Notes: generated by a model not told the origin, from the sequence alone. A DNA stretch of 64,000 bases from Stenotrophomonas sp. 364 (GCF_009832905.1 NZ_CP047135.1:784001-848000), one strand, 5' to 3'. Shown: positions 9,053 to 18,119, counted from the first letter of the stretch. Program-made: numbers and translations.

Positions 9053-11090
9053 CGGCGGGGATGCGGGTGTAGTCCACATCGTCGCGCCGTTCGGGCGCGA
9101 CGCCGACAGCATCGCCGCGGTACTGGATAGTGCCGGGCTCAGTACCGCCGTGTCGCCCAGCCTTCCTGCACTGGCCGAGGCGCTCGATGCGCAGGCCGGT
9201 GCAGTGCTGGTTACCGAAGAGGCGGTGGCAAGCGGCACCGACGCGCTGGTGGAGGTTCTGGCGCAGCAACCGGCTTGGTCGGACCTGCCGTTCATCCTGC
9301 TGCGTTCGCCACGCGCGCACCGCCGCTCGCCCGCTGAAGGACTGCTGCCGCGCACGCTCAACGTCATCGAACTGGACCGGCCGCTGGGCAGCATCTCGCT
9401 GCTCAGTGCAGTGCAGGGCGCGCTGCGTGCACGCGAGAAGCAGTACGTGGTCCGCGACCAGATGCAGGCCCTAGCCGACAGCCGCGCGGCATTGGCGCGC
9501 AGCGACGCCGAGCTGCGCCTGATCGCCGACGCCATGCCGGTGCTGATCGCCTTCATCGACCGCTCGCTGCACTACCGGTTCGCCAACAAGGCCTACGAGG
9601 CATGGTTCGACCGGCCGGTCGGCCAGGTCATCGGCCAGCACGTCAGCGAGGTGATCGGTGTCGAGGCGTGGGAGATCCGCAAGCCGGCGATGGCGCGGGC
9701 CCTGGCCGGGCGTGAGACGCTGTTTGAGGCCCGTCTGCCGCGCCGCGATGGCCGCCGACGTGACATCGAGGTGCGCTATTCGCCGCGCTTCGGCGCCGAT
9801 GGCATTGCCGACGGCTTCCATGTCTTCGTCACCGACATCACCGCCTCCAAGGTGGCGCTGGAGGTCAGCCGGCAGCACGCCCAGCAGCTGGAGGTGATGG
9901 TGGCCCAGCGCACGCGTGAGCTGGAAGCGCAGATGGCCGCGCGCGAAGCCAGCGAAGCCGCGCTGCGCCAGTCGCAGAAGATGGAGGCGATCGGCCAGCT
10001 TACCGGCGGCATCGCGCACGACTTCAACAACATGCTCACCGGCATCCTCTCGGCGCTGGACATCGTGCGGCTGCGGCTGGAAAAAGGCCGCTACGATGAC
10101 CTGGAGCGCTTCCTGGATACCGCCACCGCGTCCAGCCAGCGTGCGGCCAGCCTCACCCAGCGCCTGCTGGCGTTCTCGCGCCGGCAGTCCCTGGATTCCA
10201 AGCCGGTGGAGCTCAATGAACTGGTGGGGTCGCTGCAGCACCTGCTGCGCAGCACGCTGGGCGAAACAGTGCACATCCAGACCCGGCTGGCGGACGATCC
10301 GCTGCATGCCGCGCTGGACACCAACCAGTTCGAAAGCGCGGTGCTGAACCTGGCGATCAACGCACGCGATGCGATGCCCAATGGCGGCCAGCTTGAACTC
10401 AGTACCTCGCGGGTGCAGGTGGGCGAGGGCGTCTCGGCCACGATACCGGCCGGGGTCTACGCGGTCGTCGGGGTGGCCGACACCGGCACCGGCATGCCGC
10501 CGGAGGTGGTGGAGCGCGCCTTCGAACCCTTCTTCACCACCAAGCCCATCGGCAAGGGAACCGGCCTGGGCATGTCGATGGTGTATGGCTTCATGCAGCA
10601 GTCCGGTGGCCACATCGCCATCGACTCCGTGCCCGGCCAGGGCACCACCATTTCGCTTTACATCCCGCTGGCCGAGCCGGCAGCGGAACCGGACGCGGTC
10701 GTCAGTGCGCCCGAGGTCTCGCTGGGCGCCGGCCAGTCCATCCTGGTGGTGGAAGACGACGAACAGGTGCGCATGCTGGTGACGGTGGTGCTGGAGGACC
10801 TGGGCTATCAGGTGCAGGTCGTGGGGGATGCCGATGGTGCGATCCCGATCCTGCAGTCCGCGCGCTGCATCGATCTGCTCATTACCGACGTCGGGCTGCC
10901 CGGGCTCAACGGTCGCCAGCTGGCCGAGATCGCGCGACAGTCGCGCCCGACGTTGCCGGTGCTGTTCATGACCGGCTATGCCGAGAAGGCGCAGGAGCGT
11001 GCGGCGTTCCTGGAAGAGGGCATGGCGATGATCGCCAAACCCTTCCTGCTCGATGAGTTCAGTGCGGCAGTAAGGCAATCCCTCGCGTAG
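9042..11090 (+). CDS. Hybrid sensor histidine kinase paired with the KaiC-like protein
   Basis: A 682-residue soluble kinase without membrane segments. Residues 1-130 look like a degenerate receiver-like domain. A PAS domain follows at about 150-270 (IADAMPVLIAFIDRSLHYRFANKAYE), then a coiled coil (280-310), a HisKA-type dimerisation domain with the phospho-accepting His326 in GGIAHDFNN, an HATPase_c domain (NLAINARDAMP, GTGLGMSMVYG) and a C-terminal receiver with acidic pocket EDD and phosphoryl site Asp616 (LLITDVGLPG), Lys in the AKPF motif. The start overlaps the KaiC-like gene by 11 bases, so the two products are probably made in a fixed ratio. The stop codon TAG lies inside the GTAG head of a SMAG repeat. 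Confidence 0.9.
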   Translation: MPDDGGDAGVVHIVAPFGRDADSIAAVLDSAGLSTAVSPSLPALAEALDAQAGAVLVTEEAVASGTDALVEVLAQQPAWSDLPFILLRSPRAHRRSPAEGLLPRTLNVIELDRPLGSISLLSAVQGALRAREKQYVVRDQMQALADSRAALARSDAELRLIADAMPVLIAFIDRSLHYRFANKAYEAWFDRPVGQVIGQHVSEVIGVEAWEIRKPAMARALAGRETLFEARLPRRDGRRRDIEVRYSPRFGADGIADGFHVFVTDITASKVALEVSRQHAQQLEVMVAQRTRELEAQMAAREASEAALRQSQKMEAIGQLTGGIAHDFNNMLTGILSALDIVRLRLEKGRYDDLERFLDTATASSQRAASLTQRLLAFSRRQSLDSKPVELNELVGSLQHLLRSTLGETVHIQTRLADDPLHAALDTNQFESAVLNLAINARDAMPNGGQLELSTSRVQVGEGVSATIPAGVYAVVGVADTGTGMPPEVVERAFEPFFTTKPIGKGTGLGMSMVYGFMQQSGGHIAIDSVPGQGTTISLYIPLAEPAAEPDAVVSAPEVSLGAGQSILVVEDDEQVRMLVTVVLEDLGYQVQVVGDADGAIPILQSARCIDLLITDVGLPGLNGRQLAEIARQSRPTLPVLFMTGYAEKAQERAAFLEEGMAMIAKPFLLDEFSAAVRQSLA

Positions 11091-11155
11091 AGCGGGGCGT
11101 TGCCCCGCTGTTCCATTGCCGCTGTACCCGACAGCCGGGTAGAACCCGGCGCTAC
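11087..11155. repeat. SMAG repeat pair that carries the stop codons of both flanking genes
   Basis: Two GTAG-headed palindromes face each other with heads outward: 11087-11110 on the plus strand (GTAG plus an AGCGGGGC/GCCCCGCT stem) and 11133-11155 on the minus strand (GTAG plus a CGCCGGGT/ACCCGGC stem). The TAG of the first GTAG is the stop of the hybrid kinase (11088-11090), and the TAG of the second is the stop of the convergent permease-peptidase gene (11152-11154). The whole intergenic region is therefore repeat sequence. Confidence 0.85.
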
Positions 11156-14100
11156 AGGCTCACCTTGCGCCGGTTGTCGTCGCTGACCCGGTCGATGAAC
11201 TTGTTGTACGGATCAAACCCGGCCTCGTCCGGCTTGCCGTCCACCACCACGGTGATCGTCGGCGCCGCCTCGGTGACGTGGTGGCGCTGCAGGTACAGCA
11301 CCTTCTGGTCGCGCTCCTTGCCCGAGGGGGCATTGGCGAATACACCCACCTCGATCCAGTCGTCCATGGTGCCGGGCGTCTCCTTGCCGCCGCCGTCGGC
11401 GTAGCGCTTCTCGGCGTGCAGCTTCAGGGCCACCTCGTACTTGCCATCGGCACGCTTGCGCGCCTTGGCGTCCAGCAGGCGGTTGTCGTACAGGGTGATC
11501 TTCTCGAACAGGTCGGTGACCACCTGCTGGCGGTCGGCCGGGGTTTCGGCGCGGATGTAGCCCAACAGCTCGCGTGAGGTGGTGTAGGGCGGCTGCTGGT
11601 AGCCCTTGTCCTGCAGGAAGCGCTTGAGCGCACGGTTGAGCGCGGCCTCGCCGATCTCCTCGCGCAGGCGGTAGAACACCAGCGAGCCCTTCTGGTAGTG
11701 GATGTACTGCTGGTTCTCCACCCGCTCCAGCGGCAGCTCCTTGATGCGCTCGCCGCCACGCCCGGCCAGGTAGCGGTCCAGTTCGGTCTTGAGGAACTGG
11801 CGCATGTGCGCGCGCCCATACTCCTTCTCCATCACCATCAGCGCCGAGTACTGCGACAGCGATTCGGACAGCACCGTGGCCCCCTGCACGTTGGCGCCGA
11901 TCACCTGGTGCGCCCACCACTGGTGCGCGATTTCGTGCGCGGTCACGTAGAACACGTAGTCGATCTTGTCCGGGTCACGCAGGTCGGCGATGAAGCCGAT
12001 CGACTCGGAATAGGGGATGGTATTGGCGAAGGACTGCGCGAAGCTCTGGTAGCCGGGGAACTCGATGATGCGCACCTGGCGGTGCTGGTACGGGGACAAG
12101 TTGGCCTCGTAGTACGCCAGCGACTTCTGCACCGCCTGGATCATCCGGTCCACGTTGTAGCCGTGGCGCGGGTCGTAATACACCTCGATGGGGATGTCCT
12201 TGTAGGTGCCGCGCTTGACCTCCCAACGCGCAGACAGGTACGCGTAGAAGTTGAGCATCGGCCGGTCCATGGCATAGCGGAAGCAGCGCCGCCCGTCCAC
12301 CGTCTTCTCCTCCTGCAGGTAGCCGGGTGCCAGCGCGATCTGGTCCGGTGCGGTGCAGATGGTGGTGCGGAAATCGAGCCAGTCGGCATCATCGGAAACG
12401 TAGGTGTTGGCGCGCGCGGCCTCGTCCTCCAGCTTGGGCATGCGGGTTGGCTCACCCAGGCCGCGCTTGCGGCGCTCGTTGCGGTCCTGCAGCTCGTTGC
12501 CTGCTTCGTAGCCGAACGAGGGCAGCATGCGGCTGTTGAAGAAGCTGCCGTTGGCCACCAGCTTGGTCGGCGCCTGCCCGGCGGTGATGCCGTTCGGGTG
12601 CTGGTCCACGCGGAAGTGCACGCGGCGCTCCTTGCCTGGCTGCAGCGGGGTTGCCAGGCGGTAGATGCGGTAGCCCAGGTCCACGTCGTGGAAGGCCAGC
12701 GTCTGCCCGCCCAGGTCCACCGCCACCAGCTGGCGGTCATCGTCCATCGCGATATGGATGTCGGTGATCGGCGTGGCGTGGGTATTGCGCACGGTCCAGT
12801 CGGCGTCGATGGTGACCGACTGGGTTTCCGGGTACAGGTCCACGCGGTTGTCCACCGCGGTGATGCGCGGCTGCGGCAGGTGGCGGTACCTGGACAGCTC
12901 GCGCTCGTAGCGCACCTGCAGGTCGCGTTGCTGGTCCGGAGAGACGAACGGATTGCGGATGTTGGTGTTCCAGTACAGCCAGCCGCCTACCGCGACGAAG
13001 GCCAGCAACGCCGCCACCGCGCCCACGCCGGCGGGGCCGCGCAGACGGCGTCCGGCCAGGGCGAGGCGTTGGCGCAGACCCATGCCGACCCCGCGCACCC
13101 AGAACGCCGACGCCAGGCACAGCAGCGCCACCAGCAGCAGTCCCCAATAGCCCTGGAAGGCCAGCTGTCCGGTCAGGAAGTGGCCGAAGCCGTTCATGTC
13201 CGAATATGGTGCGTTGGGCCAGTTGCCGAAGTTGTAGAGGTTCTGGGTGTAGTCCAGCATTCCCAGCGCCACCTGGCCGATCATCACCACGATCAGCAGC
13301 GCATAGCCGAGGAACTTGTTGTTGGTCAGCACCTGCAGCACCAGCGCCATGCCACCCATCAGCACGTAGAACACCGAACCCAGAGCCAGCGTTTCGAGAT
13401 ACACGAATGGCTCAAGGTGGGTGTAGCCTTGGCCCAGCTGCAGCGCCATCGAGGCCAGCGCGCCGATCCCCTGGAAGCACACGATCACCATCACCAGCAC
13501 GCTGAACTTGGCCAGCAGCGGCACCCAGTTGGGCACCGGCATGGCGTCGTTGACTTCATTGAGCCGTGCGGTGCGTTCCTTCCACACCAGCTCGCCGGCG
13601 TAGAACAGCACGATGATCACCAGCAGCCAGCTGTAGGCGCCCTGCAGCGCGCCGAGCATCTGCGCCGTGACCGGGTAGATCGGCGTGCCGTACAGCGTCT
13701 CCTGCGACAGCGCGCCCGGAATGAAGTTGGCCAGGCCCAGCACCAGCAGCACCAGGAATGGCACGCTGCGCAGCACGCCGGCGGTATCGAAGCGGACCTG
13801 GCGCAGGTACTGCCGCCAGCCGGTACTGGCGCCGAAGGTCGGGTGGATGCGCGGCACGGTGAGCTGCGTGGGGCGGGTGGCGGCGGCGACCGGCGCGGCG
13901 GGCTTGCGGCCCCAGCGCCGGCGCCCACTGCCGCTGCGCTCGGTGCGGAACAGCGCGAAGGTCGCCGCGAACAGCGCCACCGCCACGCCCAGCCACAGCG
14001 CGCGGTTGGCCAGCACGTAGCCGGCCAGCTGCGGCAGCTGGGTGTTGCTCTGCTCGGTCGCCCAGTAGCGCACGGTACGGCCCAGCGCCCGCATGCCGAG

Positions 14101-14730
14101 CGGTTCGGCCAGTGTGGCGATCCAGGTGTTGTCGATGTCGCGCAGCAGCGAGGCGCTCACCCCGTACAGCACGAAGTAGCCCACCAGGCCGATGTACACC
14201 CACAGGATCGAGCGGGTCAGCGCGGCCAGCATCGCCAGCAGCGCGGTGGTGAACACCAGGTTGGGCAGCACGATCACCGCGAACGTCCACGCGTAGGCGC
14301 GCAGCGGGGTGGGGCCTATCCGTGCCGGGTCGACCCACGGCATGAACGGGGCCAGCAGCAGGCCCATCGCGATGATCAGGTAGAACAGCAGACCGGCGCA
14401 CAGCGCGGCCAGGACGCGCCCGGCCAGGTAGTCACGGCGTTTGATCGGGCTGGCGAAGATCAGCTCGGCGGTGCCCAGCTCGAAGTCGCGCAGCAGCGCG
14501 TTGCTCACCAGCAGGGCGGACACCAGCATGCCCATGATGGTGAAGATGCCCATGAAGCGGGCAATCACGATCGGGGCATTGCTGTGCACGTTGCCGGCAC
14601 CCCCGCCGATCTGCACGGCATCGCTGGAGGCCGCGGCGAAGGCCAGCGCGGCGAACAGCACCGACAGCAGCCACAGCAGCGGGGAACGAAGCTGCTCGCG
14701 CAGCTCGAAACGGAAGAAGGCAGTGATCAT
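11152..14730 (-). CDS. ABC transporter permease fused to M1-family aminopeptidase
   Basis: A 1192-residue inner-membrane protein. The first half holds two ABC-2-type permease blocks, each with about six membrane helices (ITAFFRFELREQLRSPLLW at the start; RQYLRQVRFDTAGVLRS opening the second). After about residue 580 comes a soluble gluzincin domain with the zinc motif HEIAHQWW (near residue 925) and the third ligand Glu in VLSESLSQY, the M1 spacing. The canonical GAMEN exopeptidase motif is not clear; ESIGFIADL stands at that place. ATG 14730 follows GGAG and avoids overlap with the ATPase gene, whose stop is 13 bases upstream. Permease-peptidase fusions of this kind occur in other Proteobacteria; substrate and whether the peptidase faces the periplasm are unknown. 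Confidence 0.88.
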   Translation of the reverse strand: MITAFFRFELREQLRSPLLWLLSVLFAALAFAAASSDAVQIGGGAGNVHSNAPIVIARFMGIFTIMGMLVSALLVSNALLRDFELGTAELIFASPIKRRDYLAGRVLAALCAGLLFYLIIAMGLLLAPFMPWVDPARIGPTPLRAYAWTFAVIVLPNLVFTTALLAMLAALTRSILWVYIGLVGYFVLYGVSASLLRDIDNTWIATLAEPLGMRALGRTVRYWATEQSNTQLPQLAGYVLANRALWLGVAVALFAATFALFRTERSGSGRRRWGRKPAAPVAAATRPTQLTVPRIHPTFGASTGWRQYLRQVRFDTAGVLRSVPFLVLLVLGLANFIPGALSQETLYGTPIYPVTAQMLGALQGAYSWLLVIIVLFYAGELVWKERTARLNEVNDAMPVPNWVPLLAKFSVLVMVIVCFQGIGALASMALQLGQGYTHLEPFVYLETLALGSVFYVLMGGMALVLQVLTNNKFLGYALLIVVMIGQVALGMLDYTQNLYNFGNWPNAPYSDMNGFGHFLTGQLAFQGYWGLLLVALLCLASAFWVRGVGMGLRQRLALAGRRLRGPAGVGAVAALLAFVAVGGWLYWNTNIRNPFVSPDQQRDLQVRYERELSRYRHLPQPRITAVDNRVDLYPETQSVTIDADWTVRNTHATPITDIHIAMDDDRQLVAVDLGGQTLAFHDVDLGYRIYRLATPLQPGKERRVHFRVDQHPNGITAGQAPTKLVANGSFFNSRMLPSFGYEAGNELQDRNERRKRGLGEPTRMPKLEDEAARANTYVSDDADWLDFRTTICTAPDQIALAPGYLQEEKTVDGRRCFRYAMDRPMLNFYAYLSARWEVKRGTYKDIPIEVYYDPRHGYNVDRMIQAVQKSLAYYEANLSPYQHRQVRIIEFPGYQSFAQSFANTIPYSESIGFIADLRDPDKIDYVFYVTAHEIAHQWWAHQVIGANVQGATVLSESLSQYSALMVMEKEYGRAHMRQFLKTELDRYLAGRGGERIKELPLERVENQQYIHYQKGSLVFYRLREEIGEAALNRALKRFLQDKGYQQPPYTTSRELLGYIRAETPADRQQVVTDLFEKITLYDNRLLDAKARKRADGKYEVALKLHAEKRYADGGGKETPGTMDDWIEVGVFANAPSGKERDQKVLYLQRHHVTEAAPTITVVVDGKPDEAGFDPYNKFIDRVSDDNRRKVSL

Positions 14731-14743
14731 GGGCGCGCTCCGG

Positions 14744-15637
14744 TCAGGCGGCCCGCGACTGCAGGCGCAGTCGCTGGAAATACACATCCTCGAGGTCCGG
14801 GGACACCGGCTGGAACCCGTCGCCGGGGTCGCTGGCGCTGTGCACGTGGATCACCGGGCGGCCGCCCACCAGGCGGGTGGAGAGCACCACATGGTTGGCT
14901 TCGTAGGTGGCCAGTTCGGCACTGTCCACCTGCTTGCGCCAGACCTGCTGCTGCAACGCGTCGATGGCATCGCTCGGCTTGCCGGTCAGCAGCACCTGGC
15001 CCTTGTTCATGATGGCCATGCTCGGGCACAGGTCGGTGACGTCCTCGACGATATGGGTGGACAGGATCACCGCCACGTTCTCGCCGATGGCGGCCAGCAG
15101 GTTGAGGAACCGGTTGCGCTCTTCCGGGTCCAGCCCGGCGGTGGGCTCGTCGACGATCACCAGTCGCGGGTCGCCGAGCAAGGCCTGGGCGATGCCGAAG
15201 CGCTGGCGCATGCCGCCCGAATACGTGCCCAGCTTGCGCTTGCGGGCATCCCACAGGTTCACCTGCTGCAGCAGTCCGTCCACCACCTCGCGGCGCTGCG
15301 CCTTGTGGGTAATGCCCTTGAGCACGGCGAAGTGGTCCAGCAGATCCAATGCACTGACCTTGGGGTACACCCCGAAATCCTGCGGCAGGTAGCCCAGGCG
15401 GCGGCGCACCGCGTCCTTGTCGCGCAGCACGTCGATGACCGGCTCGCCGGGAATCTCCAGGGTCACGCTGCCGCTGTCGGCTTCCTGCAGCGTGGACAGC
15501 GTGCGCATCAACGATGACTTGCCAGCGCCGTTGGGGCCGAGCAGCCCGAACATGCCGCGGGGAATGTCGAGGGTGACGCCGTTGAGTGCGTGCACGCCGT
15601 TGGCGTAGGTCTTGGACAGCGAGCGGATCTGCAGCAT
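14744..15637 (-). CDS. ABC transporter ATP-binding protein
   Basis: A 297-residue nucleotide-binding subunit that powers the neighbouring permease-peptidase. Walker A GPNGAGKS (34-41), Q-loop LPQDFG, signature YSGGMRQR, Walker B RLVIVDEPTAGLDPEE and the switch His in STHIVED are all present, so ATPase activity is expected. An earlier in-frame start would add 33 unalignable residues; ATG 15637 follows GGGAAGG. The gene is 13 bases upstream of the permease-peptidase gene on the same strand, so they form a two-gene operon with one ATPase probably working as a homodimer. The class (CcmA-like) is typical of ABC-2 exporters. No substrate clue is present. Confidence 0.93.
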   Translation of the reverse strand: MLQIRSLSKTYANGVHALNGVTLDIPRGMFGLLGPNGAGKSSLMRTLSTLQEADSGSVTLEIPGEPVIDVLRDKDAVRRRLGYLPQDFGVYPKVSALDLLDHFAVLKGITHKAQRREVVDGLLQQVNLWDARKRKLGTYSGGMRQRFGIAQALLGDPRLVIVDEPTAGLDPEERNRFLNLLAAIGENVAVILSTHIVEDVTDLCPSMAIMNKGQVLLTGKPSDAIDALQQQVWRKQVDSAELATYEANHVVLSTRLVGGRPVIHVHSASDPGDGFQPVSPDLEDVYFQRLRLQSRAA

Positions 15638-15845
15638 GCGTCGGACACCTTCCCTGAATGGTGAACGACTTATCCCGGCAAAGCCGCCCGGCCACATCCG
15701 CCGTAAGTCATGGGTGCGGTCGGGAGCGGCGCGCACCTGCTCCCGGCACGATGGGCTTCATCGCGGACAGATCGGTTTCATCGCATGACGCGGGCACCTG
15801 GCCTGCAGGGCAGGCAGGCTGGGGCCTTCACTGCAGGAGCGTGCC

Positions 15846-16271
15846 ATGCCGATCCACCTCCATCTGACCCGCACGACCCTGCGCGGGCGCCAGGTATTGG
15901 CGGTGCTGGAAAGCAGTGCACCGGCCAGCACTGCGCCGGTGCCCGATGTCGCAACCGCCGCGCAGTGCGCGGTCGGCAGTTATCGCATGGCCGATGGCAG
16001 CAGTGTGGACATCGGACCGGAGGCAATGGCCGAACAGCTGCCCTGGCGGCTGCCGGACGGACGCACCGGGCAGCGGCTGGCGCGCGGCCATCATCGCTGG
16101 GTTGGTACGCGTGTCGCCAAGGCGATGGAGGTGGCCGCTGCCACGGCTGCCGCTGGCGGCCTGCTACGGCGCGGCACGGATAGAAACGTGGCCGCGCTCA
16201 ACGCCGCCGTGACGACTCGCGCAGCACCTGCTTCACCGGAATGGTCTGCCCGTCCACCGGCGCGCCGCTGA
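15846..16271 (+). CDS. Hypothetical 141-residue protein, possible remnant of a larger gene
   Basis: Short open frame with a good ribosome site (CAGGAG, 6 bases before ATG). Residues 40-80 contain AVGSYRMADGSSVDI and LPWRLPDGRTGQRL, which look like the N-terminal domain of exported alpha/beta-hydrolases in Xanthomonadaceae, but the rest (Ala-rich, then Arg/Pro-rich) has no recognisable fold. No signal peptide is visible. Its last 74 bases overlap the 3' end of the LacI gene on the other strand, and the C-terminal residues there are simply the antisense of that gene. A truncated and extended gene fragment is the preferred reading; a genuine small gene cannot be excluded. Confidence 0.4.
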   Translation: MPIHLHLTRTTLRGRQVLAVLESSAPASTAPVPDVATAAQCAVGSYRMADGSSVDIGPEAMAEQLPWRLPDGRTGQRLARGHHRWVGTRVAKAMEVAAATAAAGGLLRRGTDRNVAALNAAVTTRAAPASPEWSARPPARR

Positions 16272-17229
16272 TCAGCGCCAGCAGCTTTTCCACCAGCAGC
16301 TGCCCGGCCTGTTTGGTGTCCTGCTGCACGGTGGTGAGCGGCGGCGACACCGATGCGGCCAGCGGGATATCGTCGAAGCCGGCCAGCGCCACATCCTGCG
16401 GCACGCGCAGCCCGTGCTCGCGCAGTGCGCGCATGGCGCCGATGGCGATCAGGTCGCTGGCCGCGAACACGCCATCCAACGTCTCGCCCCGCGCCAGCAA
16501 CGTCTGGCAGGCATCGAACCCGTCCTGCTCGGTGGTGATCGCGTCGTGCTGCAGACCCGGTTCGGCACGGATGCCGCGTACCGCCATCGCCGCCACGTGG
16601 CCACGGTAGCGCTCCTCGAACTCGGGATAGTGGCTGGACGCGTGGCCGATGAAGGCGATGCGCTGGCAGCCCTGGTCGAGCAGGTGCGCGGTGATGTCGA
16701 ACCCACCCTGGAAGTTGTCGCTGCCGATCGACACCCCTGGCTGGTCGGGCAGGGCCGCGCCCCAGCGCACGAAGTGGGTGCCCTGTTCAACCAGACGTTG
16801 CAGCCGCTCGCGCGACTCGTGGTAATCGCCATAGCCGAGCAGGATGATGCCGTCGGCCTTGTTGCTGTCTTCGTAGTCGGCCTGCCAGTCGGTGGACAGC
16901 TGCTGGAAGGACACCAGCAGGTCGTAGCCGCGCTGCGCGCAGGCGCGGGTGATCGAGCCCAGCATGGCGTGGAAGAACGGGTTGATCAGCGAGTCGTCGT
17001 TGGTGGGGTCTTCGAAGAACAGCAGGGCCAGCGTGCCGGCATTGCGCAGGCGCAGGCTGGAGGCGTTCTTGTCGACCTTGTAGTTCAGCTCCCGGGCGAT
17101 GCGCAGGATGCGCTCGCGGGTTTCCGGATTGACCATCGGGCTGCCGCGCAAGGCACGCGAGACGGTGGGCTGCGACACCCCGGCCAGGTGGGCGATGTCC
17201 AGGGAGGTGGCTTTGCCGCGGATGGTCAT
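16198..17229 (-). CDS. LacI-family transcriptional regulator
   Basis: A 343-residue repressor. Helix-turn-helix near the N-terminus (SLDIAHLAGVSQPTVSRAL, residues 8-26), hinge VDKNASSLRLRNAGT, then a periplasmic-binding-protein-like effector domain ending with the PPLTTVQQDTKQAG segment. The start MTIRGK was chosen because it puts the HTH at the usual distance from the N-terminus; an upstream in-frame start adds 13 residues. No metabolic gene is adjacent: the ABC operon and hypothetical gene are on one side and ssb on the other. The effector domain and the glucan locus 10 kb away suggest a maltose-type regulator (candidate site at 1326-1339), but that link is inference. Confidence 0.9.
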   Translation of the reverse strand: MTIRGKATSLDIAHLAGVSQPTVSRALRGSPMVNPETRERILRIARELNYKVDKNASSLRLRNAGTLALLFFEDPTNDDSLINPFFHAMLGSITRACAQRGYDLLVSFQQLSTDWQADYEDSNKADGIILLGYGDYHESRERLQRLVEQGTHFVRWGAALPDQPGVSIGSDNFQGGFDITAHLLDQGCQRIAFIGHASSHYPEFEERYRGHVAAMAVRGIRAEPGLQHDAITTEQDGFDACQTLLARGETLDGVFAASDLIAIGAMRALREHGLRVPQDVALAGFDDIPLAASVSPPLTTVQQDTKQAGQLLVEKLLALISGAPVDGQTIPVKQVLRESSRRR

Positions 17230-17282
17230 TGCTGGGAACGGCGGGAACGACGACCTGCATGATGCCATGCACCGCGCGGGCG

Positions 17283-17306
17283 TGGCCGGGTGGCCGGGTG
17301 GCCGGC
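17283..17306 (+). repeat. Short tandem repeat, three copies of an 8-mer
   Basis: TGGCCGGG occurs twice followed by TGGCCGGC in the region between the LacI gene and ssb. The surrounding 298 bases hold no gene that can be supported; the ssb promoter should be here but no clear -35/-10 pair was found. Confidence 0.6.
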
Positions 17307-17528
17307 GGGCCGGCCGGCTGAACCGGCGCGGGCCTTGCCTCCCATGGGCTGCGGGGGAATCCGACGGGTTCTGGCCGGAATCCTGACGGGGGCGGGCGGG
17401 GCGGCGATGGTAAGATGGGGCATTCTGGACCCCACCCCATTCTCCCGTGGGTGGCCCTGCGTATCTGCAGCCCGCACGGCGCTGTGTTATGACTGCGGCC
17501 TGCCCTCGGACAACGGAAGAGCAACCCT

Positions 17529-18083
17529 ATGGCGCGCGGCATCAATAAAGTCATCCTGGTCGGCAACCTCGGCAACGACCCGGACGTGAAGTACACCCAA
17601 GGCGGCATGGCGATCACCCGCATCAGCCTGGCCACCACCAGCGTCCGCAAGGACAAGGATGGCAACCAGCAGGAGCGTACCGAATGGCACCGCGTGGTGT
17701 TCTTCGGCAAGCTCGGTGAAATCGCCGGCGAATACCTGCGCAAGGGCAGCTCGGTCTACGTCGAAGGCAGCCTGCGGTACGACAAGTACACCGGCCAGGA
17801 CGGCGTGGAGAAGTACTCCACCGACATCATCGCCGACGAAATGCAGATGCTGGGCGGCCGCGGTGAAGGCGGCGGTGGTGGCGGTGCAGGCGCCGGTGCC
17901 GGTGGCAACTACGGCGGCGGCGAGCGCCCGCAGCGCCAGCAGGCCCCGCGCCAGGAATACGGTGGCGGCGGTCAGCGCCAGGGCGGGCAGGGCGGTGGTT
18001 ACGGCCAGCAGCGCCCCCAGCAGCAGCCGCAGCAGTCGGCGCCGCCGATGGACGACTTCGCCGATGACGACATCCCGTTCTAA
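17529..18083 (+). CDS. ssb: Single-stranded DNA-binding protein
   Basis: A 184-residue SSB that coats single-stranded DNA in replication, repair and recombination. Residues 1-115 form the OB-fold ([56 protein letters not shown]). A long Gly/Gln-rich flexible linker follows (about 118-172) and ends in the acidic tip [10 protein letters not shown], which docks partner proteins. Length is normal to slightly long for Xanthomonadaceae. ATG at 17529 follows GGAAGAG. A strong intrinsic terminator begins 36 bases after the stop, so it is probably transcribed alone. Confidence 0.98.
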   Translation: MARGINKVILVGNLGNDPDVKYTQGGMAITRISLATTSVRKDKDGNQQERTEWHRVVFFGKLGEIAGEYLRKGSSVYVEGSLRYDKYTGQDGVEKYSTDIIADEMQMLGGRGEGGGGGGAGAGAGGNYGGGERPQRQQAPRQEYGGGGQRQGGQGGGYGQQRPQQQPQQSAPPMDDFADDDIPF

Positions 18084-18119
18084 GAACACGGGGTTGTAAG
18101 CGTCGATAAAGATCCGACA

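Noticed and set aside
7505..9556. Long minus-strand frame opposite the KaiC-like gene
   Set aside because: No domain motifs, unlike the Walker motifs in the plus strand; composition typical of a mirror frame.
7553..11090. Circadian clock system
   Set aside because: Only a KaiC-like protein is present; KaiA and KaiB genes are absent, and the partner is a histidine kinase of generic layout.
11698..15012. Very long open frame (over 1100 codons) on the plus strand opposite the permease-peptidase gene
   Set aside because: It is antisense to a clearly recognisable permease, peptidase and ATPase, has a His/Gln/Arg-rich composition typical of GC-rich shadow frames and no motif.
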